From Spirometra erinaceieuropaei (taxonomy: Eukaryota > Platyhelminthes > Cestoda > Diphyllobothriidea > Diphyllobothriidae), in assembly GCA_902702965.1 (NCBI GenBank), contig CACRXP010000404.1:139501-203500 (forward strand): a stretch of DNA of 64,000 nt. Reading direction: 5' to 3'. The first letter of the stretch is position 1; every line of letters begins with the position of its first letter. The notes beneath the pieces are model-generated. The model did not search any database and was not told where the DNA came from. It saw only the letters and a program-made list of their open reading frames with translations. A program made the translations under genes and the position numbers. This document shows positions 12,689 through 26,237 of this stretch, piece by piece.

Positions 12689-15204
12689 TATTATTGTGGT
12701 CATTCTCTCATAATGCCTTTTTTACTTTCCTAAGAAGGCAAGGCGTGCATGTGGGGTAAATTCCTTCAACAATGCTTTCAGCGATGTACAGATTGTCTTT
12801 GAAGAACTGACTCCCAAGATTATCAGCAAATGCGTAGGGCAGAATTCGTCACCCGTCTCAGCCAGTTACATCGCGAAATTCACAAGCCTCGGCTTGGACA
12901 CTAAAACGGTCAAGTTCAGTCATTCATCACCAGCACTGGCAGTTTAAACCAAGAGCTATCAAAGAGCCGCCTTTGACAGGCAATACTTCGTCAGTCACTC
13001 GGTAAAAAAAGCTAAAGAGCTGTACAGGATTGTTTGAAAAAGCTATCCCTGAAATTGATTTATGAGCACTAACCGGTTGCCCAGAGTTTGCTTTGAAGTG
13101 CGCTTCTCGAGTGTCCTTGATGATCGGCGATAAAAATAGTGAATTTTGTTCATCTAGATGTGATTTTTATAACACAGCTTTCAGAGTCTTTGGGCAGCAT
13201 ATGTTGCCAAAGAAAAGTGAAGGGTTTAACCAGAGTTGGCCCAGTCGTTCCTACGTTCTTGTTGACAGATATGAAAAAATTACTTGCACATGGTTTAATT
13301 AATCACCGACATAACGCATGACTCCAAGTTAGTTCGCGGAGATCGGTCTTCGAGAAGCACCGATTTAAAGGAATAGTGAATGGTTGATGAAATATTTCCC
13401 TTTTTAGATATAACATGTGCTAATTTTACTTAAAAGCATTCACGGTGTGCGCGTACTTTTTACTGCTTCCCTGAAACTTGTGCACATTTCAGGATTAACG
13501 TATGTTGTGCATACGAAAACTAAGAGTCCTGAAATACGTCTTCTACAAACGTCAGGCTCTGTAAGACGTGCCGGGCTCTATAGACCGGGGGCCTTAGAAT
13601 GAACGCATAACCACCGCTAGACGCTGACTTCATTATGAATAATTATTGGCGTTAATGCGTTAAAGTATTTTCAGCGAAGCAGAACAGCATGCCTAACAAA
13701 CCCACTGAATTAATTTGCAACTATACCCAATCCGCCTCGGAGTCTGGCTGCCTAATCCAAAAATTTAAAAGGAGAAAAAGGAAGACCAACTGTCTAAGTA
13801 ATTATTTTTGAGTCGACTGACATTATCGACTAGAAGGGCGATCAGGGAAAAGTCTTCGCATCAAAATATAGGACGTAACATTAAGATACAGCTGGTGACC
13901 ATATTGCTGAGACATTGTGATTTAAATATGAATGGTCTCTTCCGGTTGCTTAGTAAATCGTGTATTTTAGTTTATAGCTCAACGTACAGCGGGGAACGCT
14001 TTTTTATATAAAATATGGTCCTACGATGTTCGACCATCGAAAAGATAAAAAATCTTGCCGAGAACATTGTTACTCCATTTCGGGATAGTCTGTTATTTTG
14101 ACGTTTTTCACGGCGGTGTTTATCTAATATAGTGTACTGACCTAAGCAAAAAAGACTGAAAAATGTAATCTCCGCTAAGTTGAAAGTTGATTTTTCGGGC
14201 CACTTATAGCAGGTAAAGAATAGTGTGCATAAGCACGACATTTTTAGAAGACATTTAGTTTGCTTTCTTTAAAATTCAGGCTTTTCATTCCCCAAAACAG
14301 CAATCGTACCTACATGCAGCCTAATATTTCAGTGCATGCTTGCATTCCAGGTTATACAAACATTCAAACAAAAGAAACCGCATAAATTTCCTACATGAAG
14401 CGGACATTTTAGCCGTGAGCGTATGGCAAAATATTTTTTCTGCGGAGTATTTTCTGCCAATATGTAATTCAGAGGTGAAACGAGCGCAGTCTTTGCAGTC
14501 TGAGCTAATAGTTTTTATCTAAATTGCTACCATATGAGACATTTTAATCGCATAACGAAGGCTAACAGAGACTAAAGATAACAAAAACGGTTCCACAGGT
14601 ATATTTTCCCTCGCGGCAGCAAATTATGACCAAAATGGGCAAGCAGGCAAAATATTCCTATTTCCCTGACATTGAATGAAGATGCTGACGTTGATAGCCA
14701 TTAGTGGAGAGCTCCATCGAGGCAAACGCTAAAAGGGGTGGCTAATAACGGAGGATCTTCAATTTGATTAGAAACGTATTCCTTTATGGACGTTATTGTG
14801 GAGGTCAATTTTCTTTAGTGATTGATTAGACCAAAAATATGGCTGCAACCTCCGTCTTCCTACACTAGAACGTCTTAGGATACAATGCATGGGTAAAAAC
14901 CTGCACAAACCGCATCATACCAAAGGGTTTAGACACCCTTTCTGGCAACGCTGAATGCCGAACCGTGGGAGACCCAACCGTTGACAGGAAGACTACAACA
15001 ACTTTGCGGAAAAAAGATTTCCCTGGCTGGCAATCATACGATTGTACCCGTTGGTTTTACTCCAATATTTAACCAATTATCGTCCGATCCACATGTAACA
15101 GTATGTAGGCTTTTGTTTTTTGACAAAATCCTTTTCAGTGTTGCCAAGTGTACATATTTGGAGCTATACAGAAACAAATACTTTATATCACTTTTTCCTA
15201 CTAT
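12689..15204. other. 2.5 kb AT-rich unassigned stretch
   Basis: Open frames reach 93 codons (14981-15262), without recognisable motifs or splice support. No repeat shared with the rest of the window was recognised. Confidence 0.4.
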
Positions 15205-16131
15205 ACTACTGAAGCACATGCAGCCAGTCGGAATCCTCAAACGATTAGGAAGTATTACTTAGGTAGGTGTGAAATGTTAATTATCATGCAACATAAACCC
15301 ATGATATTTCGGACGCGACAGAATGCTGACTCGTGGATGCAGTTTTTTTCGATCTTCTTCCAAAACCTCGCTAAAAGAGGACTATTTCAATAGCCTGCTT
15401 TGTCCCAGTGCTTTTCAATGGCTTTATAAATTTAGGTATACTTGATAGGAGAAAAATGCTTAATGTGCTCCACTGACTTATTTAGTAGGAATTCACGTAA
15501 TCATTACACTAAAGTTATAAGAAAAGGTACTTTAAGTTTTAAAATTGTTTTTACTTATAAGATTTTCTAAGACCGGGCGACATCCATTCATATGGATGTT
15601 CCTCATAAAGTATACAGCATAGTCCACGTTCGCGGCAAAATTTTATGGACTCGGCACGCAGTGGCCGTTCTTGTTCAAAATTATTCGGCAATCTGAAGAC
15701 TTTTAAAACCTAAATGACCCATTTATTTGATCATAACATGTAAAAAGACACGATTTTCTGGCGTCCAAATGCAGACTTTTGCAAACATAACACTGCTAAC
15801 AAAATACTTCCCACGATCCCATAACACTACTCAAACCTACTTATTTTTCAAAAAAACTTGTTTTTGTTTAATTTTTAATCAAGGAGCTCATCTCTGTAGC
15901 CATATGAAAGCGTACGACGAGACCTTCGGCAGGAATCTAGATAATGTTTTGTTTTTTCTTGAATTTTGTAAGCTTATTGTCTGGTGTGCTGTCCCATCCG
16001 TAAAACCTCACTACCACCATTTCCGTATAACACGATCTAAAGCCTACGACAATCAAACGGGGTCCTTCACCCTACCATTATCAGGCAATTTTAAAATTTC
16101 GCCTAACACTTCACGAGAGCGTCGCTGACTG
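15205..16131. mobile_element. Mariner-type fold-back element, family A, with foreign segment in right arm
   Basis: The left arm is recognisable from about 15225 (AACGATTAGGAAGTATTACTTAGGTAGG), although its first ~20 nt are eroded. The right end reads CGCTGACTG before TA at 16132. Most of the expected right arm is replaced or overwritten by a segment (about 15838-16045) that also occurs at 45.3 kb, so the element has been altered since insertion. Confidence 0.65.
15838..16045 (+). repeat. Repeat R3, copy 1
   Basis: This stretch matches 45310-45515 in order: AAAACYKYWTTTTGTTTA-like, TTTTTAATYA, GAGCTCAT / CGCTCAT, TCGGCAGRAATYTA, GTCCCAYCCGTAA, then TACCACCATT. In the same reading frame both copies give similar peptides (FCLxFN...AH...GRNL...YHH). 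This suggests a once-coding origin or a strongly conserved repeat. The family was not recognised. Confidence 0.55.
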
Positions 16132-17844
16132 TAAGCGAACATCAAGTTGACTAAACGGCATTTAGTCTGAGGACCATCTAAATGCCTTCTTGATTTCTTT
16201 TTTATTTACTATGCATTTTTAACTAGTTAGTTGTTTTCTTGAACATGTATTAGCACGAATGTGTGTGTTTTATACATTTTCATGCTTTGTTAAGAGAACT
16301 GGACAGGATACGGACATGCGTAGCACCTGAGTCATCTTCTTCAAAGTGCATTTGTATACAGTAAAAATATCGCAATTCAACCACGTTTTTTCATTTTTAT
16401 GTATTTAATAGCACTCCGTTTCCTATCCTCAATAACCCTTGCGCATAGCTAAATGGGGATAAACATATCCGTTCCGAACAAAATTTGTTCTTCCCAGAGA
16501 TCGTTAATTTGTTTCCAATTTTTCCTTTGTACTTTCAATTACTGGAAGACTGCTCATTAATACTTGTGAGTTTTGGCCAATGGATTTGCGCTAGTTTCCC
16601 AGTGGGCAGGGATTTTTCGTGAACTTATGCATGTTTTCAAAGTGAAGTCACTGCTTCCATGTCCCAATTATGCAAACAAATCTGAGAGTTCCAGACAGGG
16701 TAGAGAATAGGGTAGGTTAACTCATAGATTGTTATCTGCACTAGGCGAGTCTACCATATAGTTTCGTAGACTGAAAATATACATAAGATCCAAATTATCC
16801 ACTGAGCAGCGGAGTTAATCATTCTTATTGCCACGCTACAGTATGAGAGGTTGTGTACGTAGCGTAACCTCTGTCGTGTCAGTGAAGATGACTGCGGAAC
16901 GTCGACCAGTAAAAATCAACTTAAAATCTAGTTCCAAATGTCTGCATTCAGCACACAGCCTACTTGCGTACTGCCAAATATCAACCACAGTTTTAAGAAA
17001 GTCCGTTCCAAGGACATAATTGCCGACAGATACACGTTTCAAAGGAATATCATTATTCCGCTTGAGAGAAATTCGGGGACGTAGAGGGTCAATCCTTAAA
17101 ACTAATTGGTTCCCTTAGCGGTCTGCCGGTTATTTTACGCTCCCGCGACGAACGTGGCTTACATGTCATAAGCCGCACTCGACTAATACTTGATAGTACT
17201 TGGGACCCTTCTGCCAACCTGTTCAGCCTATCACTAGTCTTCAACGTCCTTCTCGGAAAAGCAAACGTCCTGATCTCCACATTTATAGAAGTGAGGACAG
17301 ACGTTTCCAGTTGGTGGATTACACTACTCTCGGGATTCAGTCTGAAGGCGTGGTTTTCGGGTGCGGAAGTCGTCAGTCCATACGTCGGCTCCCCTCAGAT
17401 GTACCACTTATTACGTTCGTATCTAGGTCAAACAGACGAGTGACCGAAAGACCTGAGCTCTCAAATCGACACGATATTTGGGAGCCCAAGGGGGCTAGCT
17501 GCGGCTACGAGGCAGCAGGCTGGACGGCAAATGGGCTGAATGTTTTAAGTAGTAGCAGTTAAGCAAATGCTTCCATGCAGCTCCCACCTGTTCTACAGTT
17601 TCTGTCACTTGCCACGTAAAATTGTCGGTCAACTTAGCCCATCCAGCCACACAGCAGTGGTCAGTGAACGGGTGTAACTCCGAAGACTAACAATTGGAAC
17701 AATCTGATCCTATACAAAAGGAAAACATTACGATAAGCATGCCTAAGTCCAGCTGTCCGACAACCCAAAAAGTATTCTGCACAACCGGTTTAAAAACAGC
17801 TAAGTGGCCCATACCTCCTAATTGTCAAATTATGGATGAACATA
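16132..17844. other. Unassigned stretch
   Basis: The longest open frame (17200-17562, plus, 120 codons) has no recognised domain or splice signals. Otherwise nothing notable was seen. Confidence 0.4.
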
Positions 17845-18793
17845 CAGTAAGTGGGCTAAATCATTAAGTGTCAACTGAAATTCCAAAATGCGTTTTCGTT
17901 TCGAAATGATTAATTAAGTAAGGTTGTAAAATTAGTCAGCCTGCAAAATAATTCCATAATATTTCAGTTACCTCAGGATACTGGCATTCGAATAAACTTC
18001 CTTCCGGCTCCATAAAAAACTACGATGTATAATAATGACCACTTATGCAGCAGGAATTTTTCTCATTGATTTTCGATGACACTAAAAGTCCAATTATATT
18101 TTTTCAAAAAAATACGTAAAATATCCATTCTTGCGCTCATTCGGCAGATAATTACGTTTTCTTTTAATCCTATCCTCGAAATAAGGGTATAATTCAGCTT
18201 TCAAAACTTTTCTAATTCCCGAAAAATTTTGAACCCACTCTGCCATCACAATTGCATTCAGGCTTTTTAAGTTATACGCCGTATATTTTCCGCCTACGGA
18301 AAACCACAAATTTCGCAAAAATTAGCAGTGAATTTGATCCATAGTGTTAACTTTACAAGTCACATTGGTAAACGCTTAGATATGGCGACATGTGAACGGC
18401 CGTTTCATGGTACTTAAACGTCCAACCTTTAGAAACTTTTTTAAAATCGTATTATAACCCCCTTTTCGAGTATAAATTAGGAGATGCACTTATCTAACGA
18501 ATGAGCAAAAGAATGAATATCTTTTTACATGTTTTGCATGGAATATAATGGACTATTAGGGGCTTTGAAAATCAGCAAGGAAACTTCATGCTACATAAGT
18601 AGTCATTTTTTACGGAGTATTGTTTTTATACGCAGCTGGAAAGAAGTTCATTCAAAAGCCGACATCATGAGGTAACTGAAATATAATTACGTTGCAGGCT
18701 GACCAGTTTCACAACCCTACTTAATTACTCTTTTCGAAACGAAAACGCATTTCGGAATCTCGGTTGATATTTTATGAGTTAGCCCACCCACTG
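17845..18793. mobile_element. Mariner-type fold-back element, family B
   Basis: The left end CAGTAAGTGGGCTAAATCAT and right end ATGAGTTAGCCCACCCACTG are mutual inverses, each beside TA. Arms match in both directions through the TTTTCGTTTCGAAA block and further in. Size is 949 bp. It ends only 12 nt before family C element 18806-21687. Confidence 0.87.
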
Positions 18794-19559
18794 TATATTA
18801 GGCTACAGTACGTGACCTATTTCATAAAATATGACGGAAACTGATTAGAGAATTTTTGGACGCTTTTAACGTGGCGCATTTTCTTCGCTCACCCACATGT
18901 CTTTTCGTTGTTCAGAAACTGTTTTTGCGTGTTTATGTCAAGTGAAATATCAGTCAATTTTTAGCGAAAAGAGACGTGGGAATATATTCGTGAAATTTCC
19001 TATGCTAGTTCATGTCCTAGACTCCAGTTACGCACCTGAGCAACTTTTACATTGAAAGGACAGTAATTTAAACTCGAGAGTTTTAATAAGCAGATTTGGC
19101 AGGGCTAGAAATTTTATTTCGTGCCCGATGTTGACCATGGTTATCAATCTCCCAATAAAAAGGTTATTTTGAGAAAACCAGGTGTTTTATCAATTTTTTA
19201 TATCAAATAAGCAGATCTGTGTGAACTGGTTCCCTAAAGTGCAATAATAACGCAGATAAATATTCCTTCGTTTAAGTGGGTTGAAATTTGTTTGCCGCTT
19301 GGAAGATTCTACCTAGTGTCACATAGATGAACAGCACGGGATGGTCATTTCCTGCTTTAAACAATCGGCACACTACTTTTATAATATTTTAGCTTCTGTG
19401 CATACTTTTTTCAGAAATAGACCGAACAAAACATTTTTAGTTTCATCAAAATATTAATATTTGTATGGGCGCTCTGCCGTGCATCCATAGCCGAAGAATG
19501 GAGTCCAAAATCGAGCAAAAACAGTGGAAATGGACTCAGTCTATAGAGAAAGGCATGTT

Positions 19560-19930
19560 CTTGCGTTCACGGTAGAAAAATATTACAATTGCTTAGGAAT
19601 TTGAAAGAAACCGTCAAAACTGTCGAACTTTTACTTGGCCTCACCGTGTAAAAATACAAAAACCACAGAGATCCGTCGACGGAGTGCAGTAATAAAGCAC
19701 TTGCTAAAGAGATAACTTATTAAGAAAAGTTTTCTTATTGATCCAAGGCATATTTGTTGGTACGTTTCGTTGTGGACAGTAATTTTTTCTCGAAAATGAA
19801 GTTTGATGTATAAACGAGTTTTAAAATATGACCCAAACGACCATCTTCGTGAAACGTAGCGCCTGAACACTCAGTAATTCGGTAAATGCCTTCAAGAACA
19901 ATCTTATTTTAAAGTTCTCAACAGACAGGT
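19560..19930 (-). pseudogene. Tc1/mariner-type transposase relic
   Basis: On the minus strand a frame gives KMVVWVIF. After a -1/+1 frame change, the 80-codon open frame 19631-19870 continues with KLHF, then VHNETYQ and a VFVF-like stretch. Mariner transposases have, in this order, MVWG, a short glycine segment, xHF, VxxxxYxxxxL and FQQDxAPxH between the first and second catalytic Asp. The order and spacing fit, but the FQQD motif is largely lost and several stops follow. Its position within matching CAGT/TA ends strengthens the call. The fit was judged by eye and is moderate. Confidence 0.45.
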
Positions 19931-20367
19931 AATTCAGAATCTGTCTTTATGGACGTTCAGGTGAAAACACTGAAAATCATGAAGTATTCAGCTATATTTC
20001 GAGGCCGATCTGAAACTCAACGTAGTCCAAAAGGAAAGGAAAGTATAAATTAATTTAACGGGAGAAAAGTTCTCTCTATAAACACAAAAGGGTTTATTTA
20101 CGATCACGCCTGTCAGTTCTATTTAAATGTATTAGGTAACGACAGGCCTCCTGGCATGTCACCTTATGAAAACGTTTGTTCCCACGACGTCCCCATCGGT
20201 TAACTCAAGCAAAATCCAGCTTCTCGTGTCGAACTCCATCTCATTTAACTTTAAATGGTTAATGAAATTATGGAATACTAGAAAACTGTTTTAGAATCTA
20301 TGCCCAAGGTGTAGGCAGTTGACAAACCGTAATATCTGAAGTCGCACTACTTATTAAACGATATTTA

Positions 20368-21349
20368 CAGTAGATTTGCTAACTCATGAAATAGCAACCA
20401 ACATTTCGAAATGCGCTCTCCTTTCGAAAAGCTAAATTAAGTAGTGTTGGAAAATTAATCACGATGCAGCATAAATCTATAATGATCCCGTTACCTCAGG
20501 GTGTCGGCTTTCGAAAGAACTTAATTTCGGCTGCATGCAACATCCATACTCTGCAAAAGATGACTACTTAAATAGTATGCAATTTTCTCATTGGTTTTCG
20601 ATGCCCTTGAAAAGTCGATTATCTTTCATGGAAAACATGCAGAAAATATTCATTCTTTTACTTATTCGGTAGAAAATCACGTCTTCTTCCAATTTCATAC
20701 TTAAAAGAAGAGTATAATTCGGTTTTAAAAAACTTTTCTTATTCACGAATAATTTTGACCCCGACCCGCTGTTACTCGTGCATTCAGGGTTTCAAAACTA
20801 CAAGTTGTATATTTTCCGTGTACGGAAAACCATGCATTCCTCTACGGTGTTAAAAGGAGACCGTATGAGCTTCATAAAATTAAGCAGTGGATTTGAGCAA
20901 TATTGTTAACTTTACAAGCCGCATTCGTAAATGCAGATGCATGACGTTTCACGAACGGCCATTAAACGGTAATAACAAAACTCACAATTAAAAATTTTTT
21001 AAACCGTACTATACTCTTTTTTGAGTATGAAATTGGAAAAAGACGTGATTTTCTACCGAACAGGTAAAAAATGAATATTTTTATGCATGCTTTTCATGAA
21101 ATATAATTGACTTTTCAAGGGCATCGAAAATCAATGAGAAAATTGCTCACTACTTAAGTACTCATTTTTTGCAGAGAATAGATCTTGCATGCAGCCAAAA
21201 ATAAGTTTTCTCGAAAGCCGCTCCATTGAGATATCTGGATCATTATAGATTTATGCTGCATCATGATGAGTTTTACTTAATTTAGCTTTTCGAAACGAGA
21301 ACTCATTTCGAAATTTTGATTGACATTTCATGAGTTAGCACATCTACTG
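20368..21349. mobile_element. Mariner-type fold-back element, family B, nested in family C
   Basis: The left end CAGTAGATTTGCTAACTCAT and right end ATGAGTTAGCACATCTACTG are each next to TA. Long arms mirror each other (CTCATTGGTTTTCGATGCCC on the left, its inverse on the right). It lies wholly inside 18806-21687, so it arrived after that element. Confidence 0.87.
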
Positions 21350-21687
21350 TAGATGTAAACTTCACTGTAACGCTGTTATTAGACGTGATTTTATGTCTGC
21401 TTTCATATTTTCTACGTGTTTGCTATGAGAATACATTCTATACATCTAAAAACGAACTTTACTTAGTTAGAGCCATTTCTGATATTTTCGGGATATTGCG
21501 CTTTTCAAAATAGATCGATATTTCTTAACAACACAACACTGTCTATAATATTTCTTCTTTGTTTTTAATTCTTTTAAACTTGTTCTTAATTGGCATAAAC
21601 ATTTGGCTCATGAAATGGTGTCGGTTTGCGTGTGTTTGGCAATCATTCGTAAATTTCGACACATTTCATGAATTAGGTCACGCACTG

Positions 21688-24600
21688 TATTTAACTATTT
21701 AAATGACGGTCTTCACAAAACTCGAGTCATTTTTCACAAAAGTCATCGCAAGAAGTTCGTTCTCATAAGGACATCGACTGTTCTGGTTAATGTGTTAGTC
21801 TTCTTTTTCCGGCCATGTTATTCGCGCCAAAGAAGGGGTAAGTAGTAGCACTTAAGCCAAATAATATTGTATAAATAGATGAGAAAAAACATTGCGTAGA
21901 ACAGGGGAACAAGCACTCTCCTTACTAGAGGTGGCTTTGTACCAAATTCCAGAGGACACGTATCCCCGTGTCCTAACATTGACCGTAGTCATACTCCTTC
22001 TTGCCTCGATATCATCCTGAACATTAGGCTTCATAATCCTCGCTTGAACCCAAATCCATACCCTTTAGCCCTGGAATTTGGCGCGAGTTCATTCCCGGGT
22101 AGTAAGGAATGTTTTTTACACGTCGTAACCCACGTTAATTTGGGATAGTTTCGCGAGTTAGAACAAATTAATGGTTGAAAAAGAAATTGATATCTATGTA
22201 ATACATTAATAAACGCCAATCTTGCTAATAAATGCTTCATTATTCAAACTCTATGAAAGATAGCCACCGAAAATGAGCCGGCTCTTTCTCTAGTAATTTA
22301 CCCTTGTTTATTGCCTAGTCTTGACGTAGGAGACCGCTACCTGATTGGTCATTAGCAAGATTTCTTTTTTAGTAATCTGTACTAACTGATGCCCTCCACC
22401 GATGAATAGGCCCTAGTTTTTAAAGAAAAGTTGAGCTCCACAATAGCTTCTGGGTCGAAACAGGAATTTCAGCAGAACTAGGGAATAAATACCCCTCGAA
22501 TCACAATTGCTGTATATTCCAGGGGTAGAGCGTCGAATTTTGGAATATTAATTCCAATGTCCGACCAACATTTGGTTCTGTGGACGATTTTAGGTAAGAT
22601 TATGTCTTCCTCTCTCTCCCAATATTAGTCAGCACATCACTCCAAGCACCTGTCAATAATCGGTGGCCATTCTTTAAAATAGCAGTCGGTGTACGAAATT
22701 TAGAAGCATATCTTGTCTTTGCAGCTTAGAAAGTGTCCTCATTTTAGATAACTGTTCCGGAAGTAGTTAATGCTATTTGGACAAACTTATCTCTATAAAA
22801 GTTTAACTTCTGATTTCAGATTTTCAACAGAAATTAATTGCAGCATATTTTACGCATGGTCAGTCGGACGATATTCCTTCAGCGTTTCCGTCTTTGTCGG
22901 TGTGCTTTAAGAAATTGACAGCGGATTTAAGTACATTTAACATCCACCTATTTTCGGATCAACGTTTTTGCGACGTTTACTTTCTCTTCGAGCTTATCTC
23001 AAATGTACAATAATTATTTGCGTTTATTTTTGTCAATAAATGCATTTTTATGAAACAAATGACTCAGCAAGTTTGAAAACTTAATGCCAACGCAGGAGAA
23101 ATACAGAAAAGTATAGGTTTTTCTTAAAGAAACATTCGCCAAAAGATATGCAAATACCAAACACATAGTTTCCCGAAAAGGAAATGCTGTTTGCGAAGAT
23201 AAACACCTAGACCCAGAGTTGTTTAACATGCCATTGGCTGACATTGGCAAAGTAGCCAATCCTGGTGCCCCATTCACGCTCCCTGGTGCTGACTGGTTGC
23301 GCCCCCAAGACTTCATTTCGCGGGGGAGTGTCGCTGGAGCCCACACTTCTGCTGATTCAAGCTTAGGCCTTTCCTGTTATAATGTTTCACTGCGTGTCTG
23401 TATACTTGGAGTATCGTTGTGTTCTGTTTATTATATTTTCGTATATTTTTCAAACATGTGCTAGGATGACTTCCAAACACTTTGACTAGTTTGCACTTTG
23501 GTAAGAGTATCAATTGCAGGTGTTTTCGCGCGTGTCTGTATCCATATGTTTTTAAAAGGCATTAACGGAGTGATCTTTGATGATAATGTGAGGTATATTT
23601 GGTGTTAGAGCATCAAAATAGGCAATTATATGCGTTTTTAGAGGGGTCTTAAGCATTCAAGGATTTCATCTAGCCGCTGGTCCTAAATTCCCGCGAGTGT
23701 CGGAGGTCACCTTTATTACAAAACACGCACAGCAACCGTGTAGAATGTTGAAAATTCCCCTTCAAATATGTTGATTCGTGTCGGAGGCTTTTGCCGAGCA
23801 AGAAGGAATCCGGGATCGCAGAGCTTCGCAAAGGGCCTGATAGAGCAGAAGGTATAATTTTAACTTATTCGACGTCGTCGAACGAACAAATTTATTTCCA
23901 TATTTTCAAACGCATTCATCCAACCGCGGGCTCGCCTCTGAACTGATAGAACGAACCTGAAGCCGTTCCGTGCCCTGTTCTCTAGTCGATGTTTGACTCT
24001 AACGGATAGGTCAGGACACCTGCAGTCTTTACTGTTACGGCCTAGTTGTTGTGCCTATAAATCCCAGCCAGTGGATAATGAACGATTCTATCTGAACTCT
24101 GAAAAAATTTTAAAACGTTTGGCAATCCAAGTCTTTGTTTCAACGTTCTATACTTCAAACAGGATGTGACGAGATTTCTTGGTAAGCACCAAAAACATTA
24201 TTTGATTAAGAACTTAAAAGACTTCTTGTTGCATACAGAGAACTAGGTCGTCAAATGCACCAGATACTGCCAGATACGAGGTGATGAATAAGATACAAAC
24301 GTCTTTGCTGTATTTATGCATGGTTAACAAAATACTCAACGGCATTCATTGCTAAAATCTGCGAAGCTGGCATCAGTTAAACACGCTTTGAAACACTTCG
24401 CGCATTCCTCCCTCCTCGAAGTGCGGGATTTAAAACACACTTTTGTAGATGTGTACAGTAAAAGAAGAACTGCAATTCACAGTTCGGCAAACATTTGTTC
24501 TTGATCGACAACATATGTTTCGCAAAAATGCATGCCAAATGAATGTGATGGAATTTAACAAGCTATGTAGCTGCGCACTCAAAGGCCCAGACGTTCAATA

Positions 24601-25256
24601 ATTTCTCTGATAGCAAATTTCCAACATCTTCCACCGGGGATGAATTACTGGTGCATCAGCCAGCTGCCTCTGGCGAACTAGCTTACAAATTTCCTTACAT
24701 AATACCCTCAAGTTATGCATCGCAGGAGAAAACTCCAATCCCCTGTTAGTGTATTTGACAGTGTTCACCGAAACAATTCGATGATTTATTTCAGTGCTTT
24801 TCCGGAAGAAGCAAGTAAACAATTGCTGGCCCAGTAACGTCTATCAATTTGACTTAGCTGTCGAAAAACAGTAAACAGATATGCGATTTCATTGTCTGCG
24901 CATACGGAACCTCTCACTGTCCATCCCCCCCCCACTCCTAAAACAGTTTCCGAAACTGCCATGAGTTACGCAGTTAATGCCGAGGGGACAAACTATTTCT
25001 GTACTACTGACAGTGTGACTGTTCATATCATTTATTTTCCGACAGTAACAAACTTTTTTGAAGCGAATCACAACGCATGAAATTAATATTTTTAGGACCA
25101 CAGTCTACATGGGGACATATTTTCCATCTTTCTTCTATGGTTGAATAAGAACACTAAACCGGAAAATATGCTCGACAGTTTACCCTCTAAGATTCTTTTT
25201 AGTAAAAAAGCAGTTCCAAGCCTTTTCGCGCAACTCGCCCTTGCGTCTGAACATCT
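21688..25256. other. 3.6 kb unassigned stretch
   Basis: Apart from a C-run near 24926-24935, no gene or shared repeat was identified. Open frames up to 110 codons (23014-23346, minus) carry no recognisable motif. Confidence 0.4.
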
Positions 25257-26237
25257 CAATTGCGTGACCGCTCTCATGAATTGCTGGCCGAAATTCTGAA
25301 ATGCGTTTTCGATTAGGAAGGATTACTGAGGTGAGTTTGTAATACTGATTATCGAGCGATGCAATCCTATAATATTTTGGACTCTTCTAGATGCTGGCTT
25401 ATGAATGCACTTCTTTTTGACCTCCTGTATAAATCATACTCAGCACATAGTGGTTGCCTAACTAGCAGGCATTTTTGACATTAATTTTCGATGGCCTTAT
25501 AAAGTCAAATAAATTTTATAGAAAATAGGCACAAAATATGCCTTGTTATACTCGTCTGATAAAAAATTACATCGCCTTTAAATTTTGCACTCGAAAAAGG
25601 GATATCACTCAGTTTAAAAGTCGTTTATAGTTATGGGGCTATTGAGACCGTGCATGACGCATTCATACATCATCGCACCTGTCCGTTTCATAAAATGCAC
25701 AACATAGTCCGCATCTATCGCAAAATTTTGTGAACCACATATGATATCTTCTTAATGACCTAAAGGACTGTATGATTTTCATTATGCAGAAAGTGTACAC
25801 CTTGTAGACTGAAATCGCCAAATGTTAATGCAACGGCTGATCTGGTTCAAAATTATTCGGGGACCAAAAAGTTTTCCAAAATCTGAGATTGCCCTTCCGT
25901 CGGGCATAAAAATGCGAATTCGAAGTTATTTGTTACTAAATGAGCAAAAGAAGGAATATTTCTTGCACGTTTTCAATGAAATACAATTCAATTTTTGAGG
26001 GCATTGAAAATAAGCGAGAAAAACGCCTGTTTATTAAGAAATCAGTTTATTATGAGCGCGATTTCTACAGGAGGTCGAGAAGAAGTGCATTCAAAAAGGA
26101 ACATCCAGATGGGTCCGATAATATATAAGATTGTGCTGCTTGATAATAAGTATTACGACCCTGCCCAAGTAATCCTTCCTTATCAGAAGGATATTTCAAA
26201 ATGTCGAACAACATTTGATAAGATCGGTCACTCACTG
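25257..26237. mobile_element. Mariner-type fold-back element, family A
   Basis: The right end GATCGGTCACTCACTG is followed by TA. The left end is eroded to CAATTGCGTGACCGCTCTCA but then follows the A arm closely. At 981 bp it is full length. Confidence 0.83.

Larger units (their letters stand above)
18806..21687. mobile_element. Mariner-type element, family C, 2.9 kb, interrupted by a B element
   Basis: The left end CAGTACGTGACCTATTTCAT pairs with the right end (inverse CAGTGCGTGACCTAATTCAT). Both are flanked by TA (18804-18805, 21688-21689). After removing the nested B element (20368-21349) it is ~1.9 kb, a sensible length for a transposase-bearing Tc1/mariner. A decayed antisense transposase lies inside. 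Its end has the same layout as families A and B (CAGT, GTG, then TCATGAAAT at fixed spacing), so the three look like sister families. Confidence 0.75.

Noticed and set aside
15727..16128. 133-codon open frame as a gene
   Set aside because: It runs through the right arm of a mariner-type element and the R3 repeat, with no start or splice context.
22540..22610. Possible tRNA gene (GGGGTAGAGCGTCGA)
   Set aside because: The first box is weak and no B box or pairing stems follow at the right distance.
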